Assembly (NCBI GenBank): GCA_963735495.1
Contig: CAVTLG010000002.1
Location: forward strand, 930,001 to 994,000
Origin: CAVTLG01 sp963735495
Lineage (GTDB): Bacteria > Chloroflexota > Ktedonobacteria > Ktedonobacterales > Ktedonobacteraceae
Length of the DNA: 64,000 nucleotides
Direction: 5' to 3'
Shown here: positions 1 to 9,600 of the stretch, one piece after another
Layout: the number at the start of each line of letters is the position of its first letter
How positions within the stretch are numbered: the first letter of the stretch is position 1
Notes under the pieces: generated by a model
Databases searched by the model: none
What the model saw: the letters and a program-made list of their open reading frames with translations, nothing else
Told to the model about the DNA's origin: nothing
Made by a program: the position numbers and the translations under genes

Positions 1-7
1 AAAGTCT

Positions 8-199
8 TCACGAACTCTGAACCTGTTGGAGCGCACGCCACCCCTCACGCAGCAGCACTGCGGTAATCAGCAGTGCTGCCAGTGGGTCAGCCCACCACCA
101 ACCCAGGAGAGTGTTGACGAGAAGGCCAAGGAGGGTAACGGTAGCGAGGCAAGCTCCAACGGCTGTCAAAACGCCATCGCCTCGCAGCGCTCCGCGCCC
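8..199 (-). pseudogene. C-terminal remnant of a cation diffusion facilitator transporter
   Basis: The minus strand encodes an uninterrupted stretch ending at a TGA at 8-10. It contains LLGLLVNTLLGWWWADPLAA followed by LLREGWRAL. This is the last transmembrane pair and the WWWADP signature seen near the end of CDF-family (PF01545) cation efflux proteins. The reading frame has no start; an in-frame TGA closes it upstream near 200-210. It is therefore a tail fragment only. Its 5' part overlaps a different short ORF that starts at 333, so two unrelated gene pieces seem joined here. Family assignment rests on motif recognition only. Confidence 0.5.
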
Positions 200-333
200 T
201 CACTGGACATAAAACGCAGCCAGCGCTCCAGGTAGATCTCGAAGAGATCGAGTTGTGTCTGGCGACCAATGAAGATGCTATTTAGATCAAGGGTCCCAGC
301 GCCATCGTCCGCAGAACTAAAATCCATTGCCAT
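166..333 (-). CDS. Truncated 55-residue start of an ATPase-type regulator
   Basis: ATG at 333 follows a good ribosome binding site (AGAGGTGG). The 55-residue product contains SIFIGRQTQLDLFEIYLERW, which resembles the lead-in before the P-loop in large bacterial AAA/TPR ATPases (the 'GRxxxLxxL' element). No Walker A follows, because the frame stops at 166-168 where the sequence turns into a transporter tail in another frame. It is best read as the truncated beginning of a larger gene, and it may not yield a functional protein. The family guess is inference. Confidence 0.35.
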   Translation of the reverse strand: MAMDFSSADDGAGTLDLNSIFIGRQTQLDLFEIYLERWLRFMSSEGAERCEAMAF

Positions 334-504
334 TTACGCGCCACCTCTCTACGTGCACTTGTTTCGTATCTTTCATCTATCATAAACGATAGAGAGACGA
401 TTATCTATACTATTACGCTCATTTTGCGGTATCATAGTATTGGTTGGTTGGATTATTCCTTTGCATGCTGGCAGAGGGATTATTGAAACAGGAATAATAG
501 CCAT

Positions 505-1869
505 ATGAGCACAATACAAGCCGCCACAAAGACGCCAGATGACAGGATGCTCTTGCCCCCTGGCCCAAAACCACTGCCAATTGTGGGCAACTTATTGGAT
601 TTTCGCCGCGACCAGCTTGGGTATATACGCGCACTAGAACGCCGCTATGGCAAGATGGCAACGCTCCGTTTTGGCAATTTCACACTTGTGATGCTGTTTC
701 GACCAGAGCATGTGCGTTACGTTTTGACGGAGCATCCGCGCAATTTTACCAATAGCGAGTTCGCCAAAGAAGTGCAGGAGATAGTTGGCAATGGGCTGCT
801 ATCAATCGATGGCGAGGCCCACCGACAACAGCGGCGCTTAGTACAGCCAGCATTTCATAAGAAACGCATCGAGGGCTATGCCAATGTCATGACACAACAT
901 ACGAATGAGATGTTAGAACATTGGCACTCAGGCGATCACCTGGACATGCACCAGGAGATGCAAGCGTTGACATTGCGCATTGTGGCAAAATGCCTCTTCA
1001 ATGTCGATATGGCCAGCGAGGTTGCAGATATCGGACATGCCTTTACGGATATGCTTGAGAACGGCGTTACCCTGCTAGAAGGTTTACTTGGTCTCAAGAT
1101 TGATCTGCCAATTACAGCATATGGACGACGCATGGCAGCCAAGCACAAAGTTGATGCGTTTGTCTATAAGCTGATCGAGCAGCGCAGAGCTGAAGGGGGA
1201 GATACTGGAGATGTGCTCTCGATGCTGTTGGAAGCAGAGGAAGCGGACGGAGTGCTGGATAATACGCAGGTGCATGATCACATTCTGACGTTTGTGGCGG
1301 CAGGCCATGAGACAACTGCAAATGCGCTGACCTGGACATGCTATCTGCTCTCCCAATATCCACAGGTACGCGAGAAGTTGCAGACTGAACTCCAAACAGT
1401 CCTGGCCGGTCGTACTCCAACACCAGATGATATGGCCAAACTACCCTATACCGAGTGGGTGATAAACGAGTCTCTACGCATGTATCCGCCTGCCTGGGCA
1501 CAGGGTAGGCGCTCAATCGAGCCCTTTGATCTGGATGGCTACCACTTTCCAGCCGGTACAAACCTTATGTTTAGCCAATGGGTCATCCATTATCTGCCTG
1601 ATGTCTGGGGTGATCCTGAGACATTTCGGCCAGAACGCTGGGACCCTGAGCATGACCAGAAAATACCAGCCTGGTCCTACTTTCCCTTCGGAGGTGGTCC
1701 ACGCATCTGCATTGGCATGCCGTTTGCTCAGCTAGAAGCAAAATTACTGCTGGCAACGATCATCCAGCGCTTCACGCCCGAGCTGGCTCCTGACGCTAAA
1801 GTGGTGCTGGCACCGCGCATCACGCTGCGTCCAAAATATGGCATGCGGATGATACTTCACGAGAAATAG
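505..1869 (+). CDS. Cytochrome P450
   Basis: This 454-residue soluble protein is a haem-thiolate monooxygenase. The I-helix oxygen-activation motif AGHETTANAL, the K-helix ExxR in NESLRMYPP, and the haem loop FPFGGGPRICIG are all present; Cys402 is the axial haem ligand. There is no N-terminal membrane anchor: a proline-rich PPGPKPLPIVGN start leads straight into the P450 fold, as in fatty-acid or terpene type bacterial P450s. Length is normal. No ferredoxin or reductase gene lies beside it, so its electron donor must be encoded elsewhere. ATG at 505 is the only start that keeps the proline-rich leader. The substrate cannot be predicted from the sequence. Confidence 0.95.
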   Translation: MSTIQAATKTPDDRMLLPPGPKPLPIVGNLLDFRRDQLGYIRALERRYGKMATLRFGNFTLVMLFRPEHVRYVLTEHPRNFTNSEFAKEVQEIVGNGLLSIDGEAHRQQRRLVQPAFHKKRIEGYANVMTQHTNEMLEHWHSGDHLDMHQEMQALTLRIVAKCLFNVDMASEVADIGHAFTDMLENGVTLLEGLLGLKIDLPITAYGRRMAAKHKVDAFVYKLIEQRRAEGGDTGDVLSMLLEAEEADGVLDNTQVHDHILTFVAAGHETTANALTWTCYLLSQYPQVREKLQTELQTVLAGRTPTPDDMAKLPYTEWVINESLRMYPPAWAQGRRSIEPFDLDGYHFPAGTNLMFSQWVIHYLPDVWGDPETFRPERWDPEHDQKIPAWSYFPFGGGPRICIGMPFAQLEAKLLLATIIQRFTPELAPDAKVVLAPRITLRPKYGMRMILHEK

Positions 1870-1931
1870 TTAAGATGACGAAGCCGCAGATATTCCTGAT
1901 CGGTCCAACCATTAGACCGTGGTGAAATGCA

Positions 1932-2432
1932 TCATTCCTCGTCGCCAGAGTGGAGTATCTTCACCATGGTAAAAAGCGGTGTTCCAAACAACTCGTGAGG
2001 ACCTTCATCACTGGCGCGGAAACCACATTGCTCATACAAGGCAATGGCACGGACAAGAAACGCTATCGTGCTTAAGAAGACTCGCTCACAATACTGAGAG
2101 GAGGCAAACGCTTCAACTTGCTCCAGGAGGAGCATTCCCAGGCGTTGTCCTCGTGCGGCAGGAATGATCGCCATACCGCGTAGATAGACCGCCTTGTCCT
2201 TCAGCACGGCAGAGACAGTCCCGACAATGGTGCCATGCTGGAGTACGACCCAAACCGGGCCTTCGTTCATGCGCAACTGGACCTGTTCACTGGTAGGTGC
2301 CGCTACCGCGAATGCTTCTGGGGTGTAGGAAGCTTTGTATTCTGCGAAGGATGCAAGCAAAACCGATGCTATCGATAGGGCATCGTGTACGGTAGCTCTT
2401 CGTACCATGATGCCTGGCTCATATTCGTTCAT
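1932..2432 (-). CDS. GNAT-family N-acetyltransferase
   Basis: A 166-residue protein with the GNAT fold. It has VYLRGMAIIPAARGQRLGMLLLEQVE, whose RGQRLG is the acetyl-CoA pyrophosphate-binding motif A, and a C-terminal ALYEQCGFRASDEGP typical of motif B. It would transfer an acetyl group from acetyl-CoA to an unknown amine. I chose ATG at 2432 because AGGAGG sits just upstream. A longer frame reaching 2558 would translate the interspersed repeat at 2463-2540 and is unlikely. It lies downstream of fabI on the same strand, but the 180-base repeat-containing gap argues against a tight operon. Confidence 0.85.
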   Translation of the reverse strand: MNEYEPGIMVRRATVHDALSIASVLLASFAEYKASYTPEAFAVAAPTSEQVQLRMNEGPVWVVLQHGTIVGTVSAVLKDKAVYLRGMAIIPAARGQRLGMLLLEQVEAFASSQYCERVFLSTIAFLVRAIALYEQCGFRASDEGPHELFGTPLFTMVKILHSGDEE

Positions 2433-2462
2433 AGCCAATTTTCCTCCTGCTTTGGCCTCTCC

Positions 2463-2540
2463 CGCGTAGCAATAAGCCCTTGCGGTTGTCGTCCCCACAT
2501 CGGATGCTTCCGCGTAGCGACAAGCCCTTGCGGTTGTCGT
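2463..2540. repeat. Two direct copies of a short interspersed repeat
   Basis: Two copies of a ~30-base element (core AAGCCCTTGCGGTTGTCG, preceded by CGCGTAGC) lie at 2463-2492 and 2511-2540, between fabI and the acetyltransferase. The same core recurs inverted near 59029-59059 and, slightly changed, at 17613-17642. It does not look like a coding segment. Confidence 0.8.
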
Positions 2541-2611
2541 TTCCGACCTGCATAGCAACCAAACATTTTAAAGGCGCGTTACACATGGTAACGCGCCTCA
2601 CTTTTTGCTAG

Positions 2612-3382
2612 CTACGCACCCATAATATTGTAACCAGCATCGACAAACATAATCTCACCCGTGATGCCACGGGCATAATGGCTGCTCAAGAAGAGCGCAG
2701 TATCCCCAACTTCGCTTTGCTCAATGTTGCGGCGCAGTGGAGCAACACTCGATACCTGATCACGAAAACCGGTAAAGCCTGAAATACCACGCGCCGCTAA
2801 CGTGTTGAGCGGGCCAGCAGAAATAGCATTGACACGGATGTTATGTTCACCTAGCTCATAGGCCAGGTAACGCACACTGCACTCTAAAGCAGCTTTAGCG
2901 ACAGCCATCACGTTGTACTTCGGCATCACACGCTCGCTAGCCATATAAGTGAGAGCAAGTATGCTACCACCCTTAGCCTGCATCAACGGCTTCGCGCGTT
3001 TCCCCATCGCAATGAGCGAATAGGCGCTGATATCTAAAGCCGTCTGGAAGCCTACGCGCGTGGTCTCTACGAAGGGATTTTCTAGCTCAGTACGAGGAGC
3101 AAAGGCCACACAATGAATGAGGATATCCAACTCACCCGCGAAGACCTCACTGGCATAGTCAAAGGCAGCATCAAGCTGAGCATCATCCTGTACATCGCAG
3201 AGTACGACCTGCGTACCAGGCACTTTGGCCGCCAGATTGCGCACATCTCTCTCCATGCGCTCCTGATACGCTAAGATAAGCTGCGCTCCCTCACCAGCAA
3301 GAGCCTGCGCTATCGCCCAGGCGATAGAACGGTGATTAGCAACGCCAAAGATCAGGGCTTTTTTGCCCTCTAATAAAGGCAT
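2612..3382 (-). CDS. fabI: Enoyl-[acyl-carrier-protein] reductase (NADH), FabI type
   Basis: This 256-residue short-chain dehydrogenase catalyses the last reduction of each fatty-acid elongation cycle in the cytosol. The FabI-specific N-terminal nucleotide loop FGVANHRSIAWAIA is present. So is the active site with Tyr146, Tyr156 and Lys163 in TYMASERVMPKYNVMAVAK, the same spacing and numbering as in E. coli FabI. The C-terminus GITGEIMFVDAGYNIMG is also typical. ATG at 3382 has AGAGGAG eight bases upstream. A rhodanese gene ends 46 bases upstream on the same strand, so the three genes 4029-2612 may be one transcript. FabI is the usual triclosan/isoniazid-class target. Confidence 0.95.
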   Translation of the reverse strand: MPLLEGKKALIFGVANHRSIAWAIAQALAGEGAQLILAYQERMERDVRNLAAKVPGTQVVLCDVQDDAQLDAAFDYASEVFAGELDILIHCVAFAPRTELENPFVETTRVGFQTALDISAYSLIAMGKRAKPLMQAKGGSILALTYMASERVMPKYNVMAVAKAALECSVRYLAYELGEHNIRVNAISAGPLNTLAARGISGFTGFRDQVSSVAPLRRNIEQSEVGDTALFLSSHYARGITGEIMFVDAGYNIMGA

Positions 3383-3428
3383 GACTCACTCCTCTCACAC
3401 AAATACATAGTACAGTAAGCAAATAAGG

Positions 3429-3782
3429 CTAGCGTTCGACGGGATAGCCACGATTAACCCAACCGTTCATGCCGTTCGCCAGATTATAGACCTTATTCAA
3501 GCCAACCAGGCGTGCAATCTCAGAAGCCATAGAGCTACGCTGTCCCGAGGCGCACACAAAAATAACGTCTTCGTCAGCCGACAATTGACGCTCTTTAAGG
3601 GCTTGCCCAAAGGTGTAGACACCACTGATTGTGAGCAGATCCGCCTCGGCGATATGCCCACGGTTCCACTCTTCGGGACGCCGCACATCGATAACCGTTA
3701 CGCCAGCCTCGACCAGGCGCTTTGCCTCGTCAGTGCCAATCGTTGTATAAGGTAATACTTCATCATCGTAATCATTAGCCAT
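3429..3782 (-). CDS. Rhodanese-like domain protein
   Basis: A 117-residue single-domain rhodanese. VTVIDVRRPEEWNRGHIAEA is the CH2A motif, and FVCASGQRSSMAS is the active loop with the catalytic cysteine that carries a persulfide in this family. NGMNGWVNRGYPVE closes the fold. It probably acts in sulfur transfer or redox chemistry; the sulfur acceptor is unknown. ATG at 3782 has GGAGG eight bases upstream and overlaps the end of the preceding 84-residue gene by eight bases, which suggests translational coupling. fabI follows 46 bases downstream. Confidence 0.9.
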   Translation of the reverse strand: MANDYDDEVLPYTTIGTDEAKRLVEAGVTVIDVRRPEEWNRGHIAEADLLTISGVYTFGQALKERQLSADEDVIFVCASGQRSSMASEIARLVGLNKVYNLANGMNGWVNRGYPVER

Positions 3783-4029
3783 CGTTCTGTCCTCCAGACT
3801 CGTATTGCTCTAGCCAGAGCCGACCTAGTAAGGTGGGGGTAATCATGTACTCGTCACCGACAAAAGCCATGGTGAGTAAGCCCTGTTCCTCCATCTCGCG
3901 AAAATCATCAGTAACGAGAAAGTAGTCGTGCATCATACGTACGACATCGCTCTCGGGCAATTGTTGCCAGATTTGTAGGACACGAAGCACGGCAGCATAT
4001 TTAGAACTGCTATCGTCAACCGCTCGCAT
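3775..4029 (-). CDS. Small protein of unknown function coupled to the rhodanese
   Basis: An 84-residue soluble acidic protein that I do not recognise. It reads as mixed helices followed by EEQGLLTMAFVGDEYMITPTLLGRLWLEQYE, which resembles the recognition helix and wing of a degenerate winged-helix fold. No signal peptide, membrane segment or metal motif is visible. ATG at 4029 follows GAGGTACTTCC. Its last codons overlap the rhodanese start by eight bases, so the two are very likely co-translated and functionally linked. Confidence 0.7.
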   Translation of the reverse strand: MRAVDDSSSKYAAVLRVLQIWQQLPESDVVRMMHDYFLVTDDFREMEEQGLLTMAFVGDEYMITPTLLGRLWLEQYESGGQNDG

Positions 4030-4140
4030 GGAAGTACCTCATTTCGCCCTACTAATACAATGGGATCTTTTTTTGAGTCTCCATGCTTCTGGGGAAACGT
4101 CGGGAAACAGGGTAGGGGCGTCACCTTCCTCCTTTCCGAC

Positions 4141-4330
4141 ACATGAGCCGAAGGCTAGCGGCGACAGCCGCGTTTCCTCCGCTCCGTCAGATGAGCGAAG
4201 CTAGAAGCGACAGCTTCGTTTCTGACGGTCTTAGAGGTTGTGTCGGTTAAGAGGCTGCGTGCGCCCGGGCGGTCGCAAGGACACGCCCCTACCCAATTGC
4301 GTGCGCCCGGCTACCCTGGTTCTTCCTCAT
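4141..4330. repeat. Palindromic interspersed repeat cluster
   Basis: A non-coding stretch of short complementary segments: GAGCCGAAGGCTAGCGGCGA, then TCAGATGAGCGAAGCTAGAAG with its near-complement GCGACAGCTTCGTTTCTGACG, followed by GTGCGCCCGGG/GTGCGCCCGGC copies. Related segments recur at 31860-31945 and 43035-43305. It sits in a 455-base gene-free gap and resembles a REP or MITE-like family. Confidence 0.65.
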
Positions 4331-4442
4331 GGACGGAGAGCCTCATTTTTCTAGTCCCCCACAGTGTAACAAATTCGCCTGTATACAGCAAGGGGAAAGT
4401 AAGAAGCCGAATATTCTCTTTTACACAGCAGCAAAGGCAGTA

Positions 4443-4458
4443 TGTTTCACGTGAAACA
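4443..4458. other. parS-like site (perfect 16-bp palindrome)
   Basis: TGTTTCACGTGAAACA matches the bacterial chromosomal parS consensus bound by ParB, which loads SMC near the origin. It lies in the 3'-flanking region of the MOSC gene. It is one of five such sites in the left 16 kb of this window. Confidence 0.85.
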
Positions 4459-4484
4459 ATTTATCAGTGCGCTTATGAGGAGCG

Positions 4485-5153
4485 CTATTCCGGCTTCCCC
4501 GTAACGCAGCGGATAACCAGTTGTTGCCACCACTCGACAAGCGATGGGCATGCGGCAAGAGCCAGCGCTGTCTGCACATCCTTATTGTTGGTATGGACAA
4601 AGCTGTTTGTGAGCGCAATTGTCCAGCGAGGATAGGGACGCTCAACAAGCAAAATGGGCGCACCTGGCTCGATCATACCCTCCCGAAGCACACTACAATA
4701 CCAGCCAGTGCGCCCGGTTTTCGCCGCGCGTGCAGTGAGTCCCGTACAATTCCAGCGCTGCTCGATCTTCCAGCAGGGATAGCGTGGTCCAGAGACCTGA
4801 ATGCGCGCTGCACCGATAGCATAGATATCGCCGATACATGCCGTTTCCTCGGTCTGCCCATCAATGGTAAAGTTCTCACCGAAGCCGCCAGGGCCAATCT
4901 CCAGCAAGCCCAGTTCGGCCCGCCAGAGAGGATAATGCGCGCTCGCATATAAAAGCACAGCCTGCCCAGGTTGACCATGATTCTTTGTGTCAGCCTGCTG
5001 ATTACCGGCGAGATGTGTTGTATAAAGCCAGCGTGGTTGTGCGCTCGGCGCACGAAAGAACGACGTTTCCCATTGGCGCTTCTTTGCATCTTTTGTGTTA
5101 TAGCAGTGCGGTGTGCCTACCTGTATGGACTGAAGTACTCCAACCTGTGTCAT
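4485..5153 (-). CDS. MOSC domain protein, YiiM-like
   Basis: A 222-residue MOSC-domain protein. MOSC domains handle molybdenum-cofactor sulfur, and YiiM relatives detoxify N-hydroxylated compounds. The hallmark GPGGFGENFTIDG and the block IGDIYAIGAARIQVSGPRYPCWKIE are present, including the conserved cysteine expected to bind the cofactor. The C-terminal extension with TGRTGWYCSVLREGMIEPGAP is typical of YiiM. ATG at 5153 follows AGGAGTGAG at good spacing. It is a monocistronic gene bracketed by parS-like sites on both sides (4443, 5261, 5334). Confidence 0.9.
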   Translation of the reverse strand: MTQVGVLQSIQVGTPHCYNTKDAKKRQWETSFFRAPSAQPRWLYTTHLAGNQQADTKNHGQPGQAVLLYASAHYPLWRAELGLLEIGPGGFGENFTIDGQTEETACIGDIYAIGAARIQVSGPRYPCWKIEQRWNCTGLTARAAKTGRTGWYCSVLREGMIEPGAPILLVERPYPRWTIALTNSFVHTNNKDVQTALALAACPSLVEWWQQLVIRCVTGKPE

Positions 5154-5256
5154 CGTCTCACTCCTGGTATTAAGATTCGCTATTATTACACCTATACCAC
5201 GTTATATCATTACAGCAACCCACATGACCAGCACACAATATTAGTAGCCAGGTCTT

Positions 5257-5280
5257 CAAATGTTTCACGTGAAACATTTG
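5257..5280. other. parS-like site with extended palindrome
   Basis: The 16-bp core TGTTTCACGTGAAACA at 5261-5276 is extended by CAAA/TTTG arms into a 24-bp perfect palindrome. It lies just upstream of the MOSC gene and 57 bases from the next copy. Confidence 0.88.
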
Positions 5281-5333
5281 AAAAAGGTGCAACCCTCTAC
5301 AATTAAGAAGTGCTACGCCCACACCTAGAAGAA

Positions 5334-5349
5334 TGTTTCACGTGAAACA
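5334..5349. other. parS-like site
   Basis: A third perfect TGTTTCACGTGAAACA lies in the gap between the MOSC gene and the acyl-CoA dehydrogenase locus. Two close copies of this kind are a common parS arrangement. Confidence 0.87.
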
Positions 5350-5422
5350 ATCACGCCTAACAAAGTCATCACCAACCAATGGCAAATAGGAAGTGCCCTT
5401 CTGGCACCATTATAGGGGCCTT

Positions 5423-6560
5423 CTACAAAAATTTGGTAAGAATATGTTGCATGGTTTCGACGCTTCCACTGGCAATAGCTGTTGCACGACCATCTCTATA
5501 AGCCCTGGCAATTTGGGTCCCTTCCATGTACCCATAGCCTCCCAACATTTGCAAACACTCATCTGTGACAAGACGAAGGAGTTTACCTGCTTTCAGCTTT
5601 ATCATTGCTATCTCTCTTGTACATTCATAGCCCTTTATGAACAAATCAGTGCAATAATAAGCCATCTGCTGTAAAAACTCCAACTCTGTCTCCATATTCA
5701 CTAAAGAAAATGCAATGCTTTGATGATCAATCAGACGCTGGCCGAACACCATTCGATCTTTAGTGTATTCTTTTGCTTTATCCAAAACTTTTTTTGCTTG
5801 AGTGCATGCCAGTATCCCTTCAATAAGCCTTTCATGTTGAAATTGCTCCATTTGTATATCAAAACCCATGTCTTTCATGCCAATAATATTTTCTTTCGGG
5901 ACTTTAACATTCTGGAAGGTCAACTCTGCATGATCGCAGCAAAAATTGCCGAGTTTCCTGTATTTTTGAACAGCAGTAAACCCTTCACTATCTGCAGGCA
6001 CAACAATCAATGACATACCTCTGGAACCTTGAGTTGGAGAGGTTTTGCACAAAGTTACAATGAAATCAGCGACAGACCCGTTTGTAATATAGCTTTTTCG
6101 GCCATTAATAATATAGTAGCTGTTATGCTCTTCAGCAACAGCACTGATAGCAGTTACATCAGAGCCAGCTTCCGGCTCAGTAACTGCGAGGGCCCCAATA
6201 AAATCACCAAAAATAGCCGGTTGTAAATATCGTTCTTTCAGATCTTGAGAACCATACTTCGCAATTGCAGGTGTGGATATTTCCGTTTGAACGGTGATAG
6301 ACATTGGCACACCACCTGCTTCTATGCCACCAAGTTCTTCGATCCAAATAACTGTATACCAAAAATTCGAGCTCTAAGCCTCCAAATTGCATTGGATACG
6401 TCAGGCCAAGAAAGCCTTCATTTCCCATCTTCTTATAGAGCTCATGAGCCGGAAATCTCCCCTCGGCTTCCCATTGATCAATAAAAGGGTTAATTTCTCT
6501 AGCGATAAAACCTCTTACAGACTCCCGAAACATTTTATGTTCTTCGTTAAAAATTACCAT
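5423..6560 (-). pseudogene. Acyl-CoA dehydrogenase interrupted by a one-base frameshift
   Basis: Two overlapping frames together give one acyl-CoA dehydrogenase of about 378 residues. The first part (from ATG 6560) has MVIFNEEHKMFRESVRGFIA and GLTYPMQFGGLELEF. It then runs out of register in a run of five A on the plus strand (6361-6365). With one base fewer the text continues as WYTVIWIEELGGIEAGG and joins the second frame. That frame holds ALAVTEPEAGSDVTAI (FAD/substrate loop), the middle beta domain and the C-terminal LGGYGYMEGTQIARAYRDGRA. It would oxidise an acyl thioester using FAD. It sits 134 bases downstream of an NRPS gene on the same strand, so a role in tailoring a carrier-bound amino acid is plausible. 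The base composition is AT-rich like the NRPS. Either the frameshift is real or it is a homopolymer read error. Confidence 0.85.
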
Positions 6561-6694
6561 TGTTTGGTATCTCCTCTTTCTTTTCTGAAAATTTTGTCTG
6601 GAATTTCCGATGAGCTACATAAATTCTAAATATTGAGCAAATGTGTAAGGTGGTGGGTAAACCGAAATTTCTGGATCCATTATAGTGAGCGGCT

Positions 6695-9600
6695 CTATTG
6701 ATCTGCTTGCCTAAATCTCTCACAAATTGTCAGATAAAGCCTTGCCCAGGCGTTGATGGTATCTCTCCTAAAGAATCCTGTCGCATACTCAAACTTGAAT
6801 ACAAGATAATTCTCGTTATTCATATAACTCACAACAGTCAGTGGGAAACCATTACTTTCGTTTGCTTCAATATTGAGAACATCGAAACTTGAAAAAGATT
6901 TTGTCTCACCAAGATCTACTAAGGTTGGATAATTTTCGAGATCTACTAAGGTTGGGTAGTCTTCGAATAGAAAGAGGGTTTGTATAAGCGACCTACTAGT
7001 GCCTTGAGAAACTAATGCAGCAATATTCGCCAGCCCAACAAATTCATAGGTTTGTGCTTCAAAAAGGCTTTTTTTAACCAGGCTTATGATCTCTTTAACA
7101 GTATCAGCTTCGTGCGTATTAACTCTGAGAGGAATAGTGTTGATTAAATTCCCAATAACATTGATTACTTCCTGAACACCTTCAGAGCGTGCGGAGGACA
7201 CAATGCCAATAGTCAGGTCATCTTGTTGGCAAATTTTTTTTAAGAGCAAAAAATAAATTGCCAGACAGACCATATTTAGTGTCGCATTATTTTGCTGCGC
7301 AAGATTTTTTAAGTCTCTTGTGTGCTCTTCGTCAAGAGATACAATGACTTCCTCTACTTGTCCCCACTCATTCTCTGAAAGCGAGTCCTTAGGTATCTCC
7401 ATTAGTACCATATCAGCAAGATATCTCTGCCAAAAGACTTTGGCTCTTTCAAAATCTTGATTCAGATAATGCATTAGATAATCGCTGAAGTTGCTCTTCT
7501 GTTGCGGTAGCGGGTGGAATTTCTGCGTTACAAGAGCTGAATAGACGCGGCTAAGCTCCTTGTAAAATATTGAAGTTGACCAATCATCAATGATAATATG
7601 ATGTGTTGTCCACAGAATATCATACTTCGTTTCTGACCTTTTATACACCGTAAAATGGAAAAGAGGCCACTTTCCTAGTTCAAAGCCTTGTTCACGTTCT
7701 TTTTTTGCTTCTTGATTGATATAATCGTCCTGCTCTTGCCATAATTGATACGAGATATCTTTGTAGGGCAATCGATAATTCATGTTAGAAAGAACAATCT
7801 GCAACGGTTGAGGGGTTATATCTGTATTAAATATAATACGGAATACTTCATGCCTCTCTATAAGCACATTTATGGCCCTTTCAAAAGCGCTAATATTCAT
7901 ATTCCCTTCGTAATGATGTAGAAGCTGAGGCACATAGATTGCACGATTGTACGTAACCTTTTCATAAAGCATTTCATGCTGGTGTGGGAGCAACGGTAAT
8001 ACAACACCTGCGTTGGGAGGGAGGAGCTTGTGCTGTTCAGATGAAAGCATAACTGCTGGCTTGTTTTGTGAGGGGGAATCAGCACTACGAAATTGTAACT
8101 CAGGCAAGTGCTCGTCAATATAGCGGGCTAACGTCTTAATGGTTATATATTGAAAAATATCAATTGACTTTAGACGAATTCCTTCTAACTCACATCTGTG
8201 ACGGATCATAATGCTCAGTATTAAATCGCCCCCCACTGCAAAGAAATTGTCATGTATACTAATTTTTTCAATATGAATTGTTTCCCTCCATATTTTTGCT
8301 AAGAGTTTCTCTGTTCTCGTGGTGGGTTCTTGATAAATTTCATTTTGTCTTAAATTCTCATCACTCGCGAATTGGAAAAGAGCGGCCTTATCAACTTTAC
8401 CATTAGCAGTGAGTGGTATTTCTGTTAATTTTATCAAATGATTAGGAATAAAATAGTTAGGAATTCTCTTTTTTAAATCCTCGCGAACTTCATTCGCAGA
8501 AATAGCTTCATTTACACAGGTAAAATAGGCAATAATTTTTCTGTTGTCTACTTCATCTTTAACCAGCACAACAACGTCATCCACACCGAAGCAGTTCCGC
8601 AGAGCGATCTCGATTTCTGCAAGCTCAATTCGATAGCCTCTTACCTTTACCTGCTCATCTCGGCGACCAACAAATTCCAGGTTTCCATCAGGGAGGAGTT
8701 TTCCAATATCTCCAGTTTTATAAAGCCGTTGCTTACCTTTACCAACCACATCTACAAAGATAAAGGAGGAGTGAGTTAACTCATCTGCATTCAGGTAGCC
8801 CTTCGCAAGACCTATTCCCCCAATACATATTTCCCCCTCCGTGTCTGGCATACATTGATGGAGATCTTCGCCCAAGATATAAACTTCCGCATTATGCACC
8901 GGTTGCCCAATAGCAACAGAGTTTCGTTTTTCGTCAGGCAAAATCAGATAGTAAGTAGTGGTCACTGTAGCTTCTGTAGGACCATATACATTGTATATTT
9001 TGTGTGTATGGTTAACGAACTTAACCCAATCATTAATTTTATCTGCACGTAGCACTTCACCACCAAGAACAAGTACCTCGAGATGAGGGAAAGCGATCCC
9101 CTTTTCAGAAGGCTGAGTGGCGACAAAATTAACAATCTGATACCAAAGAGAAGGAATGGTATCCCAATAGGAAATAGCATTCTCTCTTAGCCACGGTACA
9201 AAAAGGGATGGAGTGAGTTGTATGTCCTCAGGAACAGGATATAAGGTAGCACCACTCATCCAGGCGGAAAATATTTCCTGCACAGAAGCATCAAAAGCTA
9301 TAGAATAGTTCTGCGTTATGTGGGATTGATGGGTCAGGCCAAACGTTTCCTGAGCCCAATATGCCAGGTTAACTACACTTCGATGTTCAACCATCACACC
9401 TTTAGGCACACCTGTTGATCCAGATGTGTAAATTATATAAGCTAAATCAGTAGCACTACTCTTTAAAGGAAGGTTCGTATCAGGACAGAGGGCAATATCC
9501 TCTCTATCAAATATTTTTCCGCTTCTTTTCTTTGCTTTTTGAAACTGTTTCAATCTATCTAGTGTAACTATAAAATTTGTGCCCTGACTATCGAATTGCG

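Noticed and set aside
1084..1561. Minus-strand ORFs inside the P450 gene
   Set aside because: They are antisense shadows with no motif or ribosome site; the P450 is unambiguous.
4240..4635. 131-residue plus-strand ORF over the repeat and parS site
   Set aside because: It reads through the interspersed repeat, a parS-like site and the antisense of the MOSC gene.
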